Shown here: one piece after another, positions 55,445 to 62,995 of the stretch
Layout of the letters: each line of letters starts with the position of its first letter
Numbering within the stretch: the stretch's first letter is position 1
NCBI GenBank assembly: GCA_034440175.1
Contig: JAWXBO010000136.1
Location: 5,781 to 69,780 of the forward strand
DNA from: SZUA-430 sp034440175
GTDB lineage: Bacteria; Pseudomonadota; Alphaproteobacteria; Micropepsales; Micropepsaceae
Direction of reading: 5' to 3'
Length of the DNA: 64,000 nt
Notes under the pieces: generated by a model
Told to the model about the DNA's origin: nothing
The model's input: only the letters and a program-made list of their open reading frames with translations
Database searches by the model: none
Translations under genes and position numbers: made by a program

Positions 55445-56575
55445 TCATGGCACCACCGAAAATTCTACACGCCGGTTGAGCGATGTTTCGTCGGCCGCAG
55501 CGTCCGGATCGGGCTGCGAAGATCCCGCAGCGACAAGTGCAATGCGCCCCGCCTCCACGCCCTTGTCCTTCAAATATTTGGCCGCGGCATTGGCCCGTTT
55601 GCGGCTCAAATCCGTGGCCGCTGTTTCGCGATCAGTCCCATCGGTATGCCCCGATATTTTGAGTTTGAGTGTGGAACACGCCATGGCGGTCTGCGTCATG
55701 GTTTCCAGAACTTTCAACCCCGAAGAACTGAGCGTAGCAGATCCACTTTCAAAACGGATGATATTGCTGCGCATCGCCTCGTCGACCAGTTTCTGACAGT
55801 CGGCGGCAGCCAGTCTTTGCACGGGAGGTTGCGATGTCAGCGCAGGCGCAGGCGCTTCATCGGGCGGTGGCAGATCCGCGTTATTGGCCAGTGACATTTC
55901 GGCTTGCCCTTCATAGGGCCGCTTCACGTTTTGCAACGCCTCTAAAATCGTCGCGTGAACCGAAGCATCCGGCGATTGCCCAAGCACTTTGACAACGGTG
56001 TCTTCAACGCGCGCTTCGCCACTCTGCAAGCGCGCGAGTTGTTGCAGGCTGACAGTTGCCGCGTCCAGCCAGTCGCCAGTCGGCTGCCCGCCAGCGACAG
56101 CCATTTGATCTTCAACGCCGCCTGGAAAAAGCTTTCGTGCCTCTGCGACCAGGGCCCTGCGGAAACGTTGCCCCGGCACACAACCTTCCAGGCTCACGCG
56201 CCGGCCCGCTCCTAAAATGGCTCGCCACTCATAGGGTTTCTTAGGCGCTGCGAGTTTGATCTGTCCGGCCTCGACTTTTGTGATCCCGCCCCACCACGTG
56301 CCACCTGGGCCTGCCGCATGCCTGGCCGCCACAATAGCGTCTTCGCGGTCCGCCTCACTTGGCGCCAGTCCCGACAATATCGCCTTCTGCCCATCCATTT
56401 CGACTTGTGCCCATTCCGCACCCGACCCTCTGAGCGCAGTCTCGACCTGGACCTGAAGCTTGGCCGGAATGAATCTTACGCTGCGAAGCAAACCCTCGCC
56501 GCGTTCAAAAAAGATCGCGAAATAACCGGTCACGAGCATCGCAGTGATACCGGCAAAAATAATCCACCGTGACAT
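55445..56575 (-). CDS. OmpA-family protein with N-terminal membrane anchor
   Basis: A 376-residue protein: one N-terminal span (about 4-23), a BON-like module (about 35-110, AEWAQVEMDGQKAILSGLAP), a middle helical region with RLQSGEARVEDTVVKVLG, a proline-rich linker, and a C-terminal OmpA peptidoglycan-binding domain (NIIRFESGSATLSSSGLKVL; LKISGHTDGTDRETAATDLS; RANAAAKYLKDKGV; LNRRVEFSV). The Asp and Arg that hold diaminopimelate are present (TDGTD, RANA). It should link the inner membrane to the cell wall. The coiled-coil gene lies 19 bases downstream. Confidence 0.82.
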   Translation of the reverse strand: MSRWIIFAGITAMLVTGYFAIFFERGEGLLRSVRFIPAKLQVQVETALRGSGAEWAQVEMDGQKAILSGLAPSEADREDAIVAARHAAGPGGTWWGGITKVEAGQIKLAAPKKPYEWRAILGAGRRVSLEGCVPGQRFRRALVAEARKLFPGGVEDQMAVAGGQPTGDWLDAATVSLQQLARLQSGEARVEDTVVKVLGQSPDASVHATILEALQNVKRPYEGQAEMSLANNADLPPPDEAPAPALTSQPPVQRLAAADCQKLVDEAMRSNIIRFESGSATLSSSGLKVLETMTQTAMACSTLKLKISGHTDGTDRETAATDLSRKRANAAAKYLKDKGVEAGRIALVAAGSSQPDPDAAADETSLNRRVEFSVVP

Positions 56576-56816
56576 GACTAACCCAAGCCAATAGCAGCAC
56601 CGCGCCCTTCATCCCAAAAGCACGACGAAACCAAAGGCCTTCCCTTTGGCGATCCTTCTAACACTTGTGAGCTTCAGGGTGAACCATTCGAGAGCAGTGC
56701 GGTAAATGCGGGCACAACGCGCAGGAGTTGCAGACCCGGCAGTTGATGCACGCAGGGCTCTTGCCTATCCCTTAACCAACACTCCGGGGAGTGAGTCGGT
56801 TAACTGGGTCAAGAAA

Positions 56817-57467
56817 ATGCAAAACCTGATGACAAAATTTGGCTGGGCCGGATACGCCGGTGCGGCGGCACTCGTGCTTACGATCAGTGTGCTGATTTTC
56901 GTATTTTCTGGCACAAGCGAACAAACACCGCAAACGGCGGACTTGCCGCCCGTTCAGACGGCAGACGTACAGCCTGGTTTTGTCGGCCAACAGCCGTTTG
57001 GCGCCTGGACACTGGTTTGCCAGAACCTAAAGCCGAGAGATGCGGGAGCCGCCACGGCCCAGACTTTGCCAAAGCGCCTGTGCCGGACAAACGCAAAAAT
57101 GATTGTCGCCGGTCCCAACAAAAAAGCGCTGCTTGCAGCAGGCTTCAACGTCTTGATGTTGGATACCAAGAAAACGCCCGCGATAATTTTCCGCCTGCCG
57201 CTCGGCGCCCGTGCAGCCGCGACCATCGGCTTTGCCATCGACAAGAACACGATGTTTACAGCACCTCTGAAGTGCTCCGCGAAAGAATGCATCGCCCAGG
57301 GTGCGCTGCCATCTGAAGCCCTGGCGCAAATGCGGCAAGGCCAAACGCTCAAGCTCATCTACACCATCAAGGATAAAACGCAGAAGGACCGCAAGGTCCG
57401 CGTCGATCAACTGCTCCACGGCTTCCGCCAAGCCTATGACGCCATGACGAGCGCGATGGCGACGTAA
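56817..57467 (+). CDS. Invasion-associated locus B (IalB) family protein
   Basis: A 216-residue protein anchored by an N-terminal membrane segment (about 10-33, YAGAAALVLTISVLIFVFSG). The IalB domain follows: QPFGAWTLVCQNLKP, KRLCRTNAKMIV, AAATIGFAIDKN and the cysteine pair PLKCSAKECIAQGALPSEAL. In Bartonella IalB assists erythrocyte invasion; in free-living alphaproteobacteria homologues are periplasmic or outer-membrane proteins of unclear role. The start is the ATG at 56817 (a weak ribosome site) or an ATG four codons on. A short CACTCC/GGAGTG palindrome is at about 56778-56791. Confidence 0.78.
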   Translation: MQNLMTKFGWAGYAGAAALVLTISVLIFVFSGTSEQTPQTADLPPVQTADVQPGFVGQQPFGAWTLVCQNLKPRDAGAATAQTLPKRLCRTNAKMIVAGPNKKALLAAGFNVLMLDTKKTPAIIFRLPLGARAAATIGFAIDKNTMFTAPLKCSAKECIAQGALPSEALAQMRQGQTLKLIYTIKDKTQKDRKVRVDQLLHGFRQAYDAMTSAMAT

Positions 57468-57483
57468 TTTGCGAAGGGCCGCA

Positions 57484-58389
57484 TTGAGCGACCGGTTCGT
57501 TTTCGTCACCGGTGCCAACAGCAATTATTTTTGGTTGGTCAATGCGGCCGTTGAGAGCCTGAGTGAGCAAGCGCCGGACCTCGACATCCGCGTCATGGAT
57601 TTCGGATTCACGCCGGAACAAGCCCGCTTCTTCAGCACTCAAGGACGCCTGCTGCCTCGCCCGTTTGAAATCCCCGCCAACCTGCATCCCTACACTTTGA
57701 AAACCTGTTTCGGCCTTTATGTCCGCGAGCTCCAGGTGAAGAATTTCGCCTGGTTCGACAGCGACATGCTCTGCCTCGATCCCGCCATTTCAAGCGTCGC
57801 CGCGCTGTTTGACGATATGACGGCAACCGGAAAGAAATTTGCAGCCTGTCCGGATATGGGTCCCAACCCCACGTTGTCGCGCTTCGCGTCCGCGTTTCAT
57901 GCGCCCGCTCTCGCCCATTTCGCCGCCGAACATCCAGGCCACGCCGATCTGCGCTACCTCAACACCGGTTTTGTTTTATTTGCGGACGCACACGAGTTTC
58001 TCACACAGTGGCCGCGCCTCACCGCGAAAATCCAGGGCGAGGTGTGCATCGATCAGAATGCCTTCAACATCCTATTCTACTCGAACGCGAGCCAGGGAAT
58101 GATCCTCAACCCGAAGCGCTGGAACGCGCATTCGGCGCTCTTGGGCGAAACGCACACCAAAAACAACCAGGTGTTTTGCGGCGACGAGAGAGTAGCGCTT
58201 CTCCATTGCACATCGCACCAGAATGTCTTTCACGACGAACTGACGATCGGCCTCAAAGTGGCAGGAGTGACCGTCCCTGCGCGCTTCAAAACCTTCCGCG
58301 AAGAGAATTTGCGCCGTCTGCATTTGGCGGCGCTGGAACGCTTTCTGCGCAAGAACGCAGCCGGACTCAAAGCCAGCGGCGCCGTTTAG
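57484..58389 (+). CDS. GT8-like glycosyltransferase
   Basis: A 301-residue protein resembling retaining glycosyltransferases of the GT8 type. Seen: FVFVTGANSNYFWLVNAAVE, a nucleotide-sugar metal motif AWFDSDMLCLDP (D-x-D), the LRYLNTGFVLFADAHEFL segment typical of GT8 (L-N-x-G), DQNAFNILFY, and a C-terminal His pair (ALLHCTSHQN). The acceptor is unknown. Starts at TTG 57484 with AAGG upstream, or at a TTG five codons earlier; no ATG is suitable. It converges head-on with the TPR-sulfotransferase gene without a gap. Confidence 0.68.
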   Translation: MSDRFVFVTGANSNYFWLVNAAVESLSEQAPDLDIRVMDFGFTPEQARFFSTQGRLLPRPFEIPANLHPYTLKTCFGLYVRELQVKNFAWFDSDMLCLDPAISSVAALFDDMTATGKKFAACPDMGPNPTLSRFASAFHAPALAHFAAEHPGHADLRYLNTGFVLFADAHEFLTQWPRLTAKIQGEVCIDQNAFNILFYSNASQGMILNPKRWNAHSALLGETHTKNNQVFCGDERVALLHCTSHQNVFHDELTIGLKVAGVTVPARFKTFREENLRRLHLAALERFLRKNAAGLKASGAV

Positions 58390-60468
58390 CTATCTCGCCA
58401 GATCGCCAAGCTCGCCAAGCAGCGGCCCCAAATGTTTCTCATAATTGCGCCAGCGCTCCATCGACGAACTATAGATCGGCTGGCGCACTTGGGCGGTGCT
58501 TGCCGTTTTGATCGGGCGCTCGTTGAGGTGAAAGTCAAGCACGCGCGCGTCCCATGAAAGTCCGCAATAGTCCAAAATGCGCTTGGCCTGCGTCTCGATA
58601 TCACTCACCACATCTTCATACTGCACATCAAGAATTGAACCGGTGGGCAACACCGTGCGCCAATGCTGCATCAACCCGTGATAGGCCCTGTAGTACCGGC
58701 CAAGCTCGCTCAAGTCATAGGTGTAATTGACTTCGCCGGAAAACAATTTCGAATGGCACGACAAACACGTGTCTACCGGATTGCGATTGACGTGAATGAC
58801 TTTTGCCTTCGGCATCGCCAGGCGGATGAGACCCAGGTAAAAGAAATTAGAAGGCATCTTGTCGGTAAAACGCGCGGAAGCTGGCGCATGACGCGCAGCC
58901 CGCTCCAAATATCTCTGCGCGAACTTCGCCAATTCGGGGGGGGGCAGCTCTCCCATAAGTTCGGGATAAGGCGTTCGGCTGGCGCGCCCCATGCGAAACT
59001 CGCCCAGCGCATCATTCACCTCACGCAACTCACCCGCACCTTTCACGCTGGGGTGACTGGCGATGACTTGCTCGATCAATGTCGTGCCCGACCGCGGCAT
59101 GCCGATGATGAAAATGGGCTGTTCGCTCGCCACACCGTGGCCCTGCAATCGCTCCACGACGCCGCTCGTGACCACGCTTTTGATGCGCTCAACGAGCCGC
59201 AGTGTCTCCGCTTCATTGTAGATGGCGGACCGCCGTTTGATCGCGCAGCCTTGCGCCAAATTGTCGAACGCCTCGTCATAGCGCTGCAGATCGTCATAGG
59301 CCTTGCCCAAGGCGAAACGCAGATACATTTGCCGCTCGTCCGAAAGGGCGGATGGTCCGGCAACCGCACGCTCCATCGCCACAAGATGCCTGTCATCGCT
59401 GTCACGAAACGTTTTGGCATCAACCAGATTGGCATAGACACCGGAATTAGCGGGCATGAGCGCAAGGCACTTGTCATAGGCCGCCACCGCCTCATCGAAC
59501 CGGCCCAACTCCCGCAAGGCGCTGCCCAAATTGTTATAGGCGTCCCCATAGGTGGCATCGACGGCGAGTGCGCGCTCAAAAGTCTCCACGGCTTTCTCAG
59601 GCTGGCTGGATTCAAAATAAACCCGTCCCAGCAGGTTCTGGCTCTCTGCCCTGTCGGGATTGATCGCCAGGGACTGATTGATCACCCGCTGCGCCGCCGG
59701 AACATTATTCATCTCAAGGTATATCGCGCCCGCAATGCACAACGCGTCAGCGCTGTCGGGATAGGCCTGCAGCGCTTGCTCCGCCGCCGCCAAACCTTCG
59801 GCATATTTTTTCTGCTCCTGGAGTGCCAGGATCAGGTTGTGCATCGCATCCCGGTCGTTGGCTTTCACTGCCAACGCCAGGCGAAATTCCTGCTCGGCCT
59901 CGGCCGGGCGTTCCTGTTGGCGCATCACACCGCCCAAATTGTTGTGCGCTTCCCAGTTCTTCGGGTTGATCTCAAGCGCCAGCCTGCAGTCGGCCTCAGC
60001 CTCGTCAAGCCGCCCGAAATGCCGCAAGACGTTGGCGCGATTGCTCAGCGCCTCTGAATACCGGGGGTCGAGCACGATCGCCTGATTGTAACTGGCCAGC
60101 GAGGATGCAAAATCACGGACATCAAAATAGGCAACGCCCAGATTGTTGAGCGTCATCGGATGATCGGGCTTCAGACGCAGTGCCGCCTTGCCATGCTCGA
60201 TCGCCTTGTCGAACTTTCCGGTCTGGCGGTACATCGCCGCAATGTTGCGTTGATGCAGCGCATTGTTGGCATCGATGATCAGCGCCTGCTCGATCAGCTG
60301 CACCGCCGCCTCGATCTTCCCCGCACGAAACGCCACAAGCCCCAACGCATGCAGCGCCTCGGTGTGCTGCGGCTGTTGCTGCAGCAATTGGCGCAGCACC
60401 GTTTCCGCTTCGGCCAGGCGCCCCGCCTGATAGTGAGCCTCGGCGGTCTTCAACAAATCCTGCGCCAT
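58390..60468 (-). CDS. TPR-repeat sulfotransferase (copy 1)
   Basis: A 692-residue fusion protein. Residues ~1-390 are about ten tetratricopeptide repeats (for example LHALGLVAFRAGKIEAAVQL, EALSNRANVLRHFGRLDEAE, AYNNLGSALRELGRFDEAVA). A sulfotransferase domain fills the rest: the 5'-phosphosulphate loop IFIIGMPRSGTTLIEQVIAS and the 3'-phosphate segment AKVIHVNRNPVDTCLSCHS, with YPELMGELPP and a closing YEKHLGPLLGELGDL. It should transfer sulphate from PAPS to a glycan or protein chosen by the TPR arm. It is a close paralogue of the next gene. Cytoplasmic (no signal peptide). ATG 60468 has GGGGAC upstream. Confidence 0.85.
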   Translation of the reverse strand: MAQDLLKTAEAHYQAGRLAEAETVLRQLLQQQPQHTEALHALGLVAFRAGKIEAAVQLIEQALIIDANNALHQRNIAAMYRQTGKFDKAIEHGKAALRLKPDHPMTLNNLGVAYFDVRDFASSLASYNQAIVLDPRYSEALSNRANVLRHFGRLDEAEADCRLALEINPKNWEAHNNLGGVMRQQERPAEAEQEFRLALAVKANDRDAMHNLILALQEQKKYAEGLAAAEQALQAYPDSADALCIAGAIYLEMNNVPAAQRVINQSLAINPDRAESQNLLGRVYFESSQPEKAVETFERALAVDATYGDAYNNLGSALRELGRFDEAVAAYDKCLALMPANSGVYANLVDAKTFRDSDDRHLVAMERAVAGPSALSDERQMYLRFALGKAYDDLQRYDEAFDNLAQGCAIKRRSAIYNEAETLRLVERIKSVVTSGVVERLQGHGVASEQPIFIIGMPRSGTTLIEQVIASHPSVKGAGELREVNDALGEFRMGRASRTPYPELMGELPPPELAKFAQRYLERAARHAPASARFTDKMPSNFFYLGLIRLAMPKAKVIHVNRNPVDTCLSCHSKLFSGEVNYTYDLSELGRYYRAYHGLMQHWRTVLPTGSILDVQYEDVVSDIETQAKRILDYCGLSWDARVLDFHLNERPIKTASTAQVRQPIYSSSMERWRNYEKHLGPLLGELGDLAR

Positions 60469-60518
60469 ACCGTCCCCAAAACACAAATGCCCCCATCGTC
60501 TGCAGCAGCTATCGCTGC

Positions 60519-60624
60519 GCAGCCACTTCCCCCGCAAGCGGGGGCAGAGAAAAAACCTGGTGTCTTCCCCCGTTTACGGGGGAAGTCCCTGCGCCCGCCG
60601 AAGCCACTTGGCGAAGGTGGCTGC
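60519..60624. repeat. Composite palindromic repeat between the sulfotransferase genes
   Basis: A nested set of inverted repeats: outer arms GCAGCCAC (60519-60526) and GTGGCTGC (60617-60624), a hairpin CCCCCGC-AA-GCGGGGG (60529-60544) and a hairpin of ten pairs, CTTCCCCCGT with ACGGGGGAAG (60564-60585). Intergenic elements with this look (paired CCCCCG palindromes) are dispersed in many alphaproteobacterial chromosomes. It probably belongs to a mobile palindrome family and would fold in RNA between the two genes. Confidence 0.7.
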
Positions 60625-60641
60625 AGGGGATGGGGGCCCTT

Positions 60642-62780
60642 CTAGACCAAATCCCCCAGCTCCGCCAGCAACGGCCCCAGGTGCTTTTCGTAGTTCTTCC
60701 ACCGCGCCACCGACGACGCATAGATCGGCTTGCGCACTTGGCTGGCGCTGGCCGTCTTGATCGGTCGCTCGTTTTTGTGGAAGTCGAGCACGCGGGCATC
60801 CCACGCAAGCCCGCAATACTCCAAAATCCGCCGCGCCTGTCCCTCGGTATCGGCGACAACCTCCTCATAATTCACGTCGAGGATGGCGCCCGCAGGCAAC
60901 ACTTCACGCCAATGCTGCATCAAGCCGTGATAGGCGCGATAGTAACGCCCCAACTCGGCCAGATCGTAAGTCTGGCTCTGCTCGCCCGCGAACAGCTTCG
61001 AGAAGCACGACACGCAGGTGTCCACGGGATTGCGGTTGGTGTGAATGATCTTCGCGTTCGGCATCGCCAGATGAATAAGCCCGGTGAAATAGAAGTTCGA
61101 CGGCATCTTGTCTGTAATGCGCTCGGCCTTCGGCGCGTGCTTGGCCAGGCGGCGGAAATAAGTCTCGGCGATCTTGGCAAGCTCATTGCCTTTCAGCACC
61201 GGCAAGAACTCAGGGTACGGCGCCTGATTGCCGCTCCCGTCGCGCACGCTCGACACCGTCTCGTTCAGGTCGCGCAATTCGCCGGCACCCGCAACGCGCG
61301 GATGACTGGCGATGATCTGCTCGACCAACGTCGTGCCCGAGCGCGGCATGCCCAAAACAAAAATCGGCAAGTCGCCGGCCACCCCGCCGCCACTCTGACG
61401 CGCAACCACGTCTTTGGTGATCGCGTTTTTGATCCGCTCGAAATAGCCCAGAATGTCGGCCTCGTTGTATTCGATCGACCGGCGCTTGATGGCGCTGCCC
61501 TTGCGCAGATTGGCAAACCCTTCGTCATAGCGCTTGAGATCATCATAGGCCTTGCTCACTGCAAAGTGCAGATGCATCTGCCGCTCCTCCGGCAGCGTAT
61601 CGGCCTTCGCAAGATACGCCTCCATCGCCACCAGATGCGCATCGTCGTTGGCCGTGAACTTCTTTGCATCGACCAGATTGACATAGGCGCCATACGAATC
61701 CGGCGTCAGCTCAAGGCATTTGTCGAACGCCACCAGCGCCTCGTCAAACCGCCCCAATTCCTTCAAAGCATTGCCCATATTGTTGTAGGGGTCGGAATAG
61801 GTCGGCTTGATCGCAATCGCGCGCTGATAAGTGGCGACGGCTTTCTCGGGGTTGTTCGCTTCGAAATAAGCCCGCCCCAGCATGTTCAGCGTCTCGGGCT
61901 TGTCGGGCTGGATCGCAAGCGACTTGTTGATCATAGCCAACGCCAGATCGGCGTTTTTTTGCTCGATATGGATCGACCCGGCATAGCAAAACGCATCGGC
62001 GTTGCGCGGGCTCAACCGCAACACGTCTTTCACAAGCGCCAGCCCCTCGTCGAATTTCTTGAGGTCCTTCAGCGCCAGCACCAGATTATTCATCGCATCG
62101 ACATAACCGGGCTTCAGCGCCAGCGCCTTTCGATAAGCCGCCTCGGCATCCGCAGGCCGCTCCAAGTCGCGCAACACGCTGCCCATATTATTATAGGCTT
62201 CCGTATAGTTGGGCTTGATCCCGATAGCGCGCAGATACTCGCTCTCCGCTTCTGCAAAGCGGCGGAACTGGCGCAGCGCATTGCCACGATTGCTATGCGC
62301 CTCGGCAAAGTTTTTGCGCAAACGCAAAGCGTGATCATAATTCCTGAGCGCCAGCTCAAAGTCGCCCAAATCGAAATAGGCGATGCCCAGATTATTGTAA
62401 GTGTCGGCATGATCGGGCCGCAAACCCAACGCAAGCTTGCCGTGCTCAACCGCCTTCTCCGGCTTGCCAATCAACCGGTACATCTCGGCGATGTTGCTCT
62501 GAAACAAACCCACATTGGGATTGGTCTTGAGCGCCATCGCAATCAACTGCACTGCCGCCTCGGTCTGCCCGGCATTGTGCGCGATGATCGCCAGCGCGTG
62601 CAGCGCCTCGGGCTGATCGGGCCGCTGCTTCAGCAATTGCCGCAGCACGTTCTCCGCCTGCGGAGCGCGCCCGGCGCGCGCGTGCTCGTCCGCCATCTTC
62701 AAAGCATCCTGCACCGACATCTTCTGTGCGCCCACCACGTCCGGCTCCTGCGTCTGCACCACCTGCTGCTTGGCTTTCAT
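60642..62780 (-). CDS. TPR-repeat sulfotransferase (copy 2)
   Basis: A 712-residue paralogue of copy 1 with the same order: about ten TPR units (LHALAIIAHNAGQTEAAVQL, TYNNLGIAYFDLGDFELAL, PYNNMGNALKELGRFDEAL), then the PAPS loop IFVLGMPRSGTTLVEQIIAS, the segment AKIIHTNRNPVDTCVSCFS and a nearly identical C-terminus (YEKHLGPLLAELGDLV). The two copies alternate conserved catalytic parts with diverged TPR parts, as expected if they choose different acceptors. It has a ~20-residue N-terminal extension lacking in copy 1. It may be read with the TPR/GT9-like gene upstream, though a large inverted repeat lies between. Confidence 0.85.
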   Translation of the reverse strand: MKAKQQVVQTQEPDVVGAQKMSVQDALKMADEHARAGRAPQAENVLRQLLKQRPDQPEALHALAIIAHNAGQTEAAVQLIAMALKTNPNVGLFQSNIAEMYRLIGKPEKAVEHGKLALGLRPDHADTYNNLGIAYFDLGDFELALRNYDHALRLRKNFAEAHSNRGNALRQFRRFAEAESEYLRAIGIKPNYTEAYNNMGSVLRDLERPADAEAAYRKALALKPGYVDAMNNLVLALKDLKKFDEGLALVKDVLRLSPRNADAFCYAGSIHIEQKNADLALAMINKSLAIQPDKPETLNMLGRAYFEANNPEKAVATYQRAIAIKPTYSDPYNNMGNALKELGRFDEALVAFDKCLELTPDSYGAYVNLVDAKKFTANDDAHLVAMEAYLAKADTLPEERQMHLHFAVSKAYDDLKRYDEGFANLRKGSAIKRRSIEYNEADILGYFERIKNAITKDVVARQSGGGVAGDLPIFVLGMPRSGTTLVEQIIASHPRVAGAGELRDLNETVSSVRDGSGNQAPYPEFLPVLKGNELAKIAETYFRRLAKHAPKAERITDKMPSNFYFTGLIHLAMPNAKIIHTNRNPVDTCVSCFSKLFAGEQSQTYDLAELGRYYRAYHGLMQHWREVLPAGAILDVNYEEVVADTEGQARRILEYCGLAWDARVLDFHKNERPIKTASASQVRKPIYASSVARWKNYEKHLGPLLAELGDLV

Positions 62781-62830
62781 AAATAATATCCACTTCCTGG
62801 GGGTTAAACTGAATAAGCAAGAAAAAATGA

Positions 62831-62977
62831 TTCACACGAAGGCACGAAGAGACGAAGGCACGAAGAAGAAAGAATGGGCACCACTTCGGCGCGAAGCGCC
62901 AATCATTGAGTGGCGCTTCGCGCCGAAAATGAGAGTTCTCTCTCTCTCTTCTTCGTGCCTTCGTCTCTTCGTGTGAA
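62831..62977. repeat. Large nested inverted repeat
   Basis: Outer arms of 31 pairs at 62831-62869 and 62947-62977 differ only by an 8-base duplication (GGCACGAA) in the left arm. They are built from heptads of the CACGAAG type. Inside sits a second perfect 17-base inverted repeat, TTCGGCGCGAAGCGCCA (62885-62901) with its complement at 62911-62927, around a 9-base spacer. The whole would form a long cruciform or RNA stem. Such CACGAAG-heptad palindromes are known intergenic repeats in varied bacteria. Confidence 0.8.
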
Positions 62978-62995
62978 ACATCTTCCTTACTGTCC

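Noticed and set aside
58663..60057. 464-codon frame antisense to the first TPR-sulfotransferase
   Set aside because: No domain; a matching long antisense frame lies over the second paralogue, as expected for shadows of repeated TPR codons.
60560..60760. Short plus-strand frame beginning MSSPVYGGSPCARRSHLAK
   Set aside because: This peptide is what the palindromic repeat encodes by chance; such frames recur with the element and are not genes.
60630..62786. 718-codon frame antisense to the second TPR-sulfotransferase
   Set aside because: Full-length mirror of a confidently assigned gene; repetitive His/Arg/Leu content without motifs.
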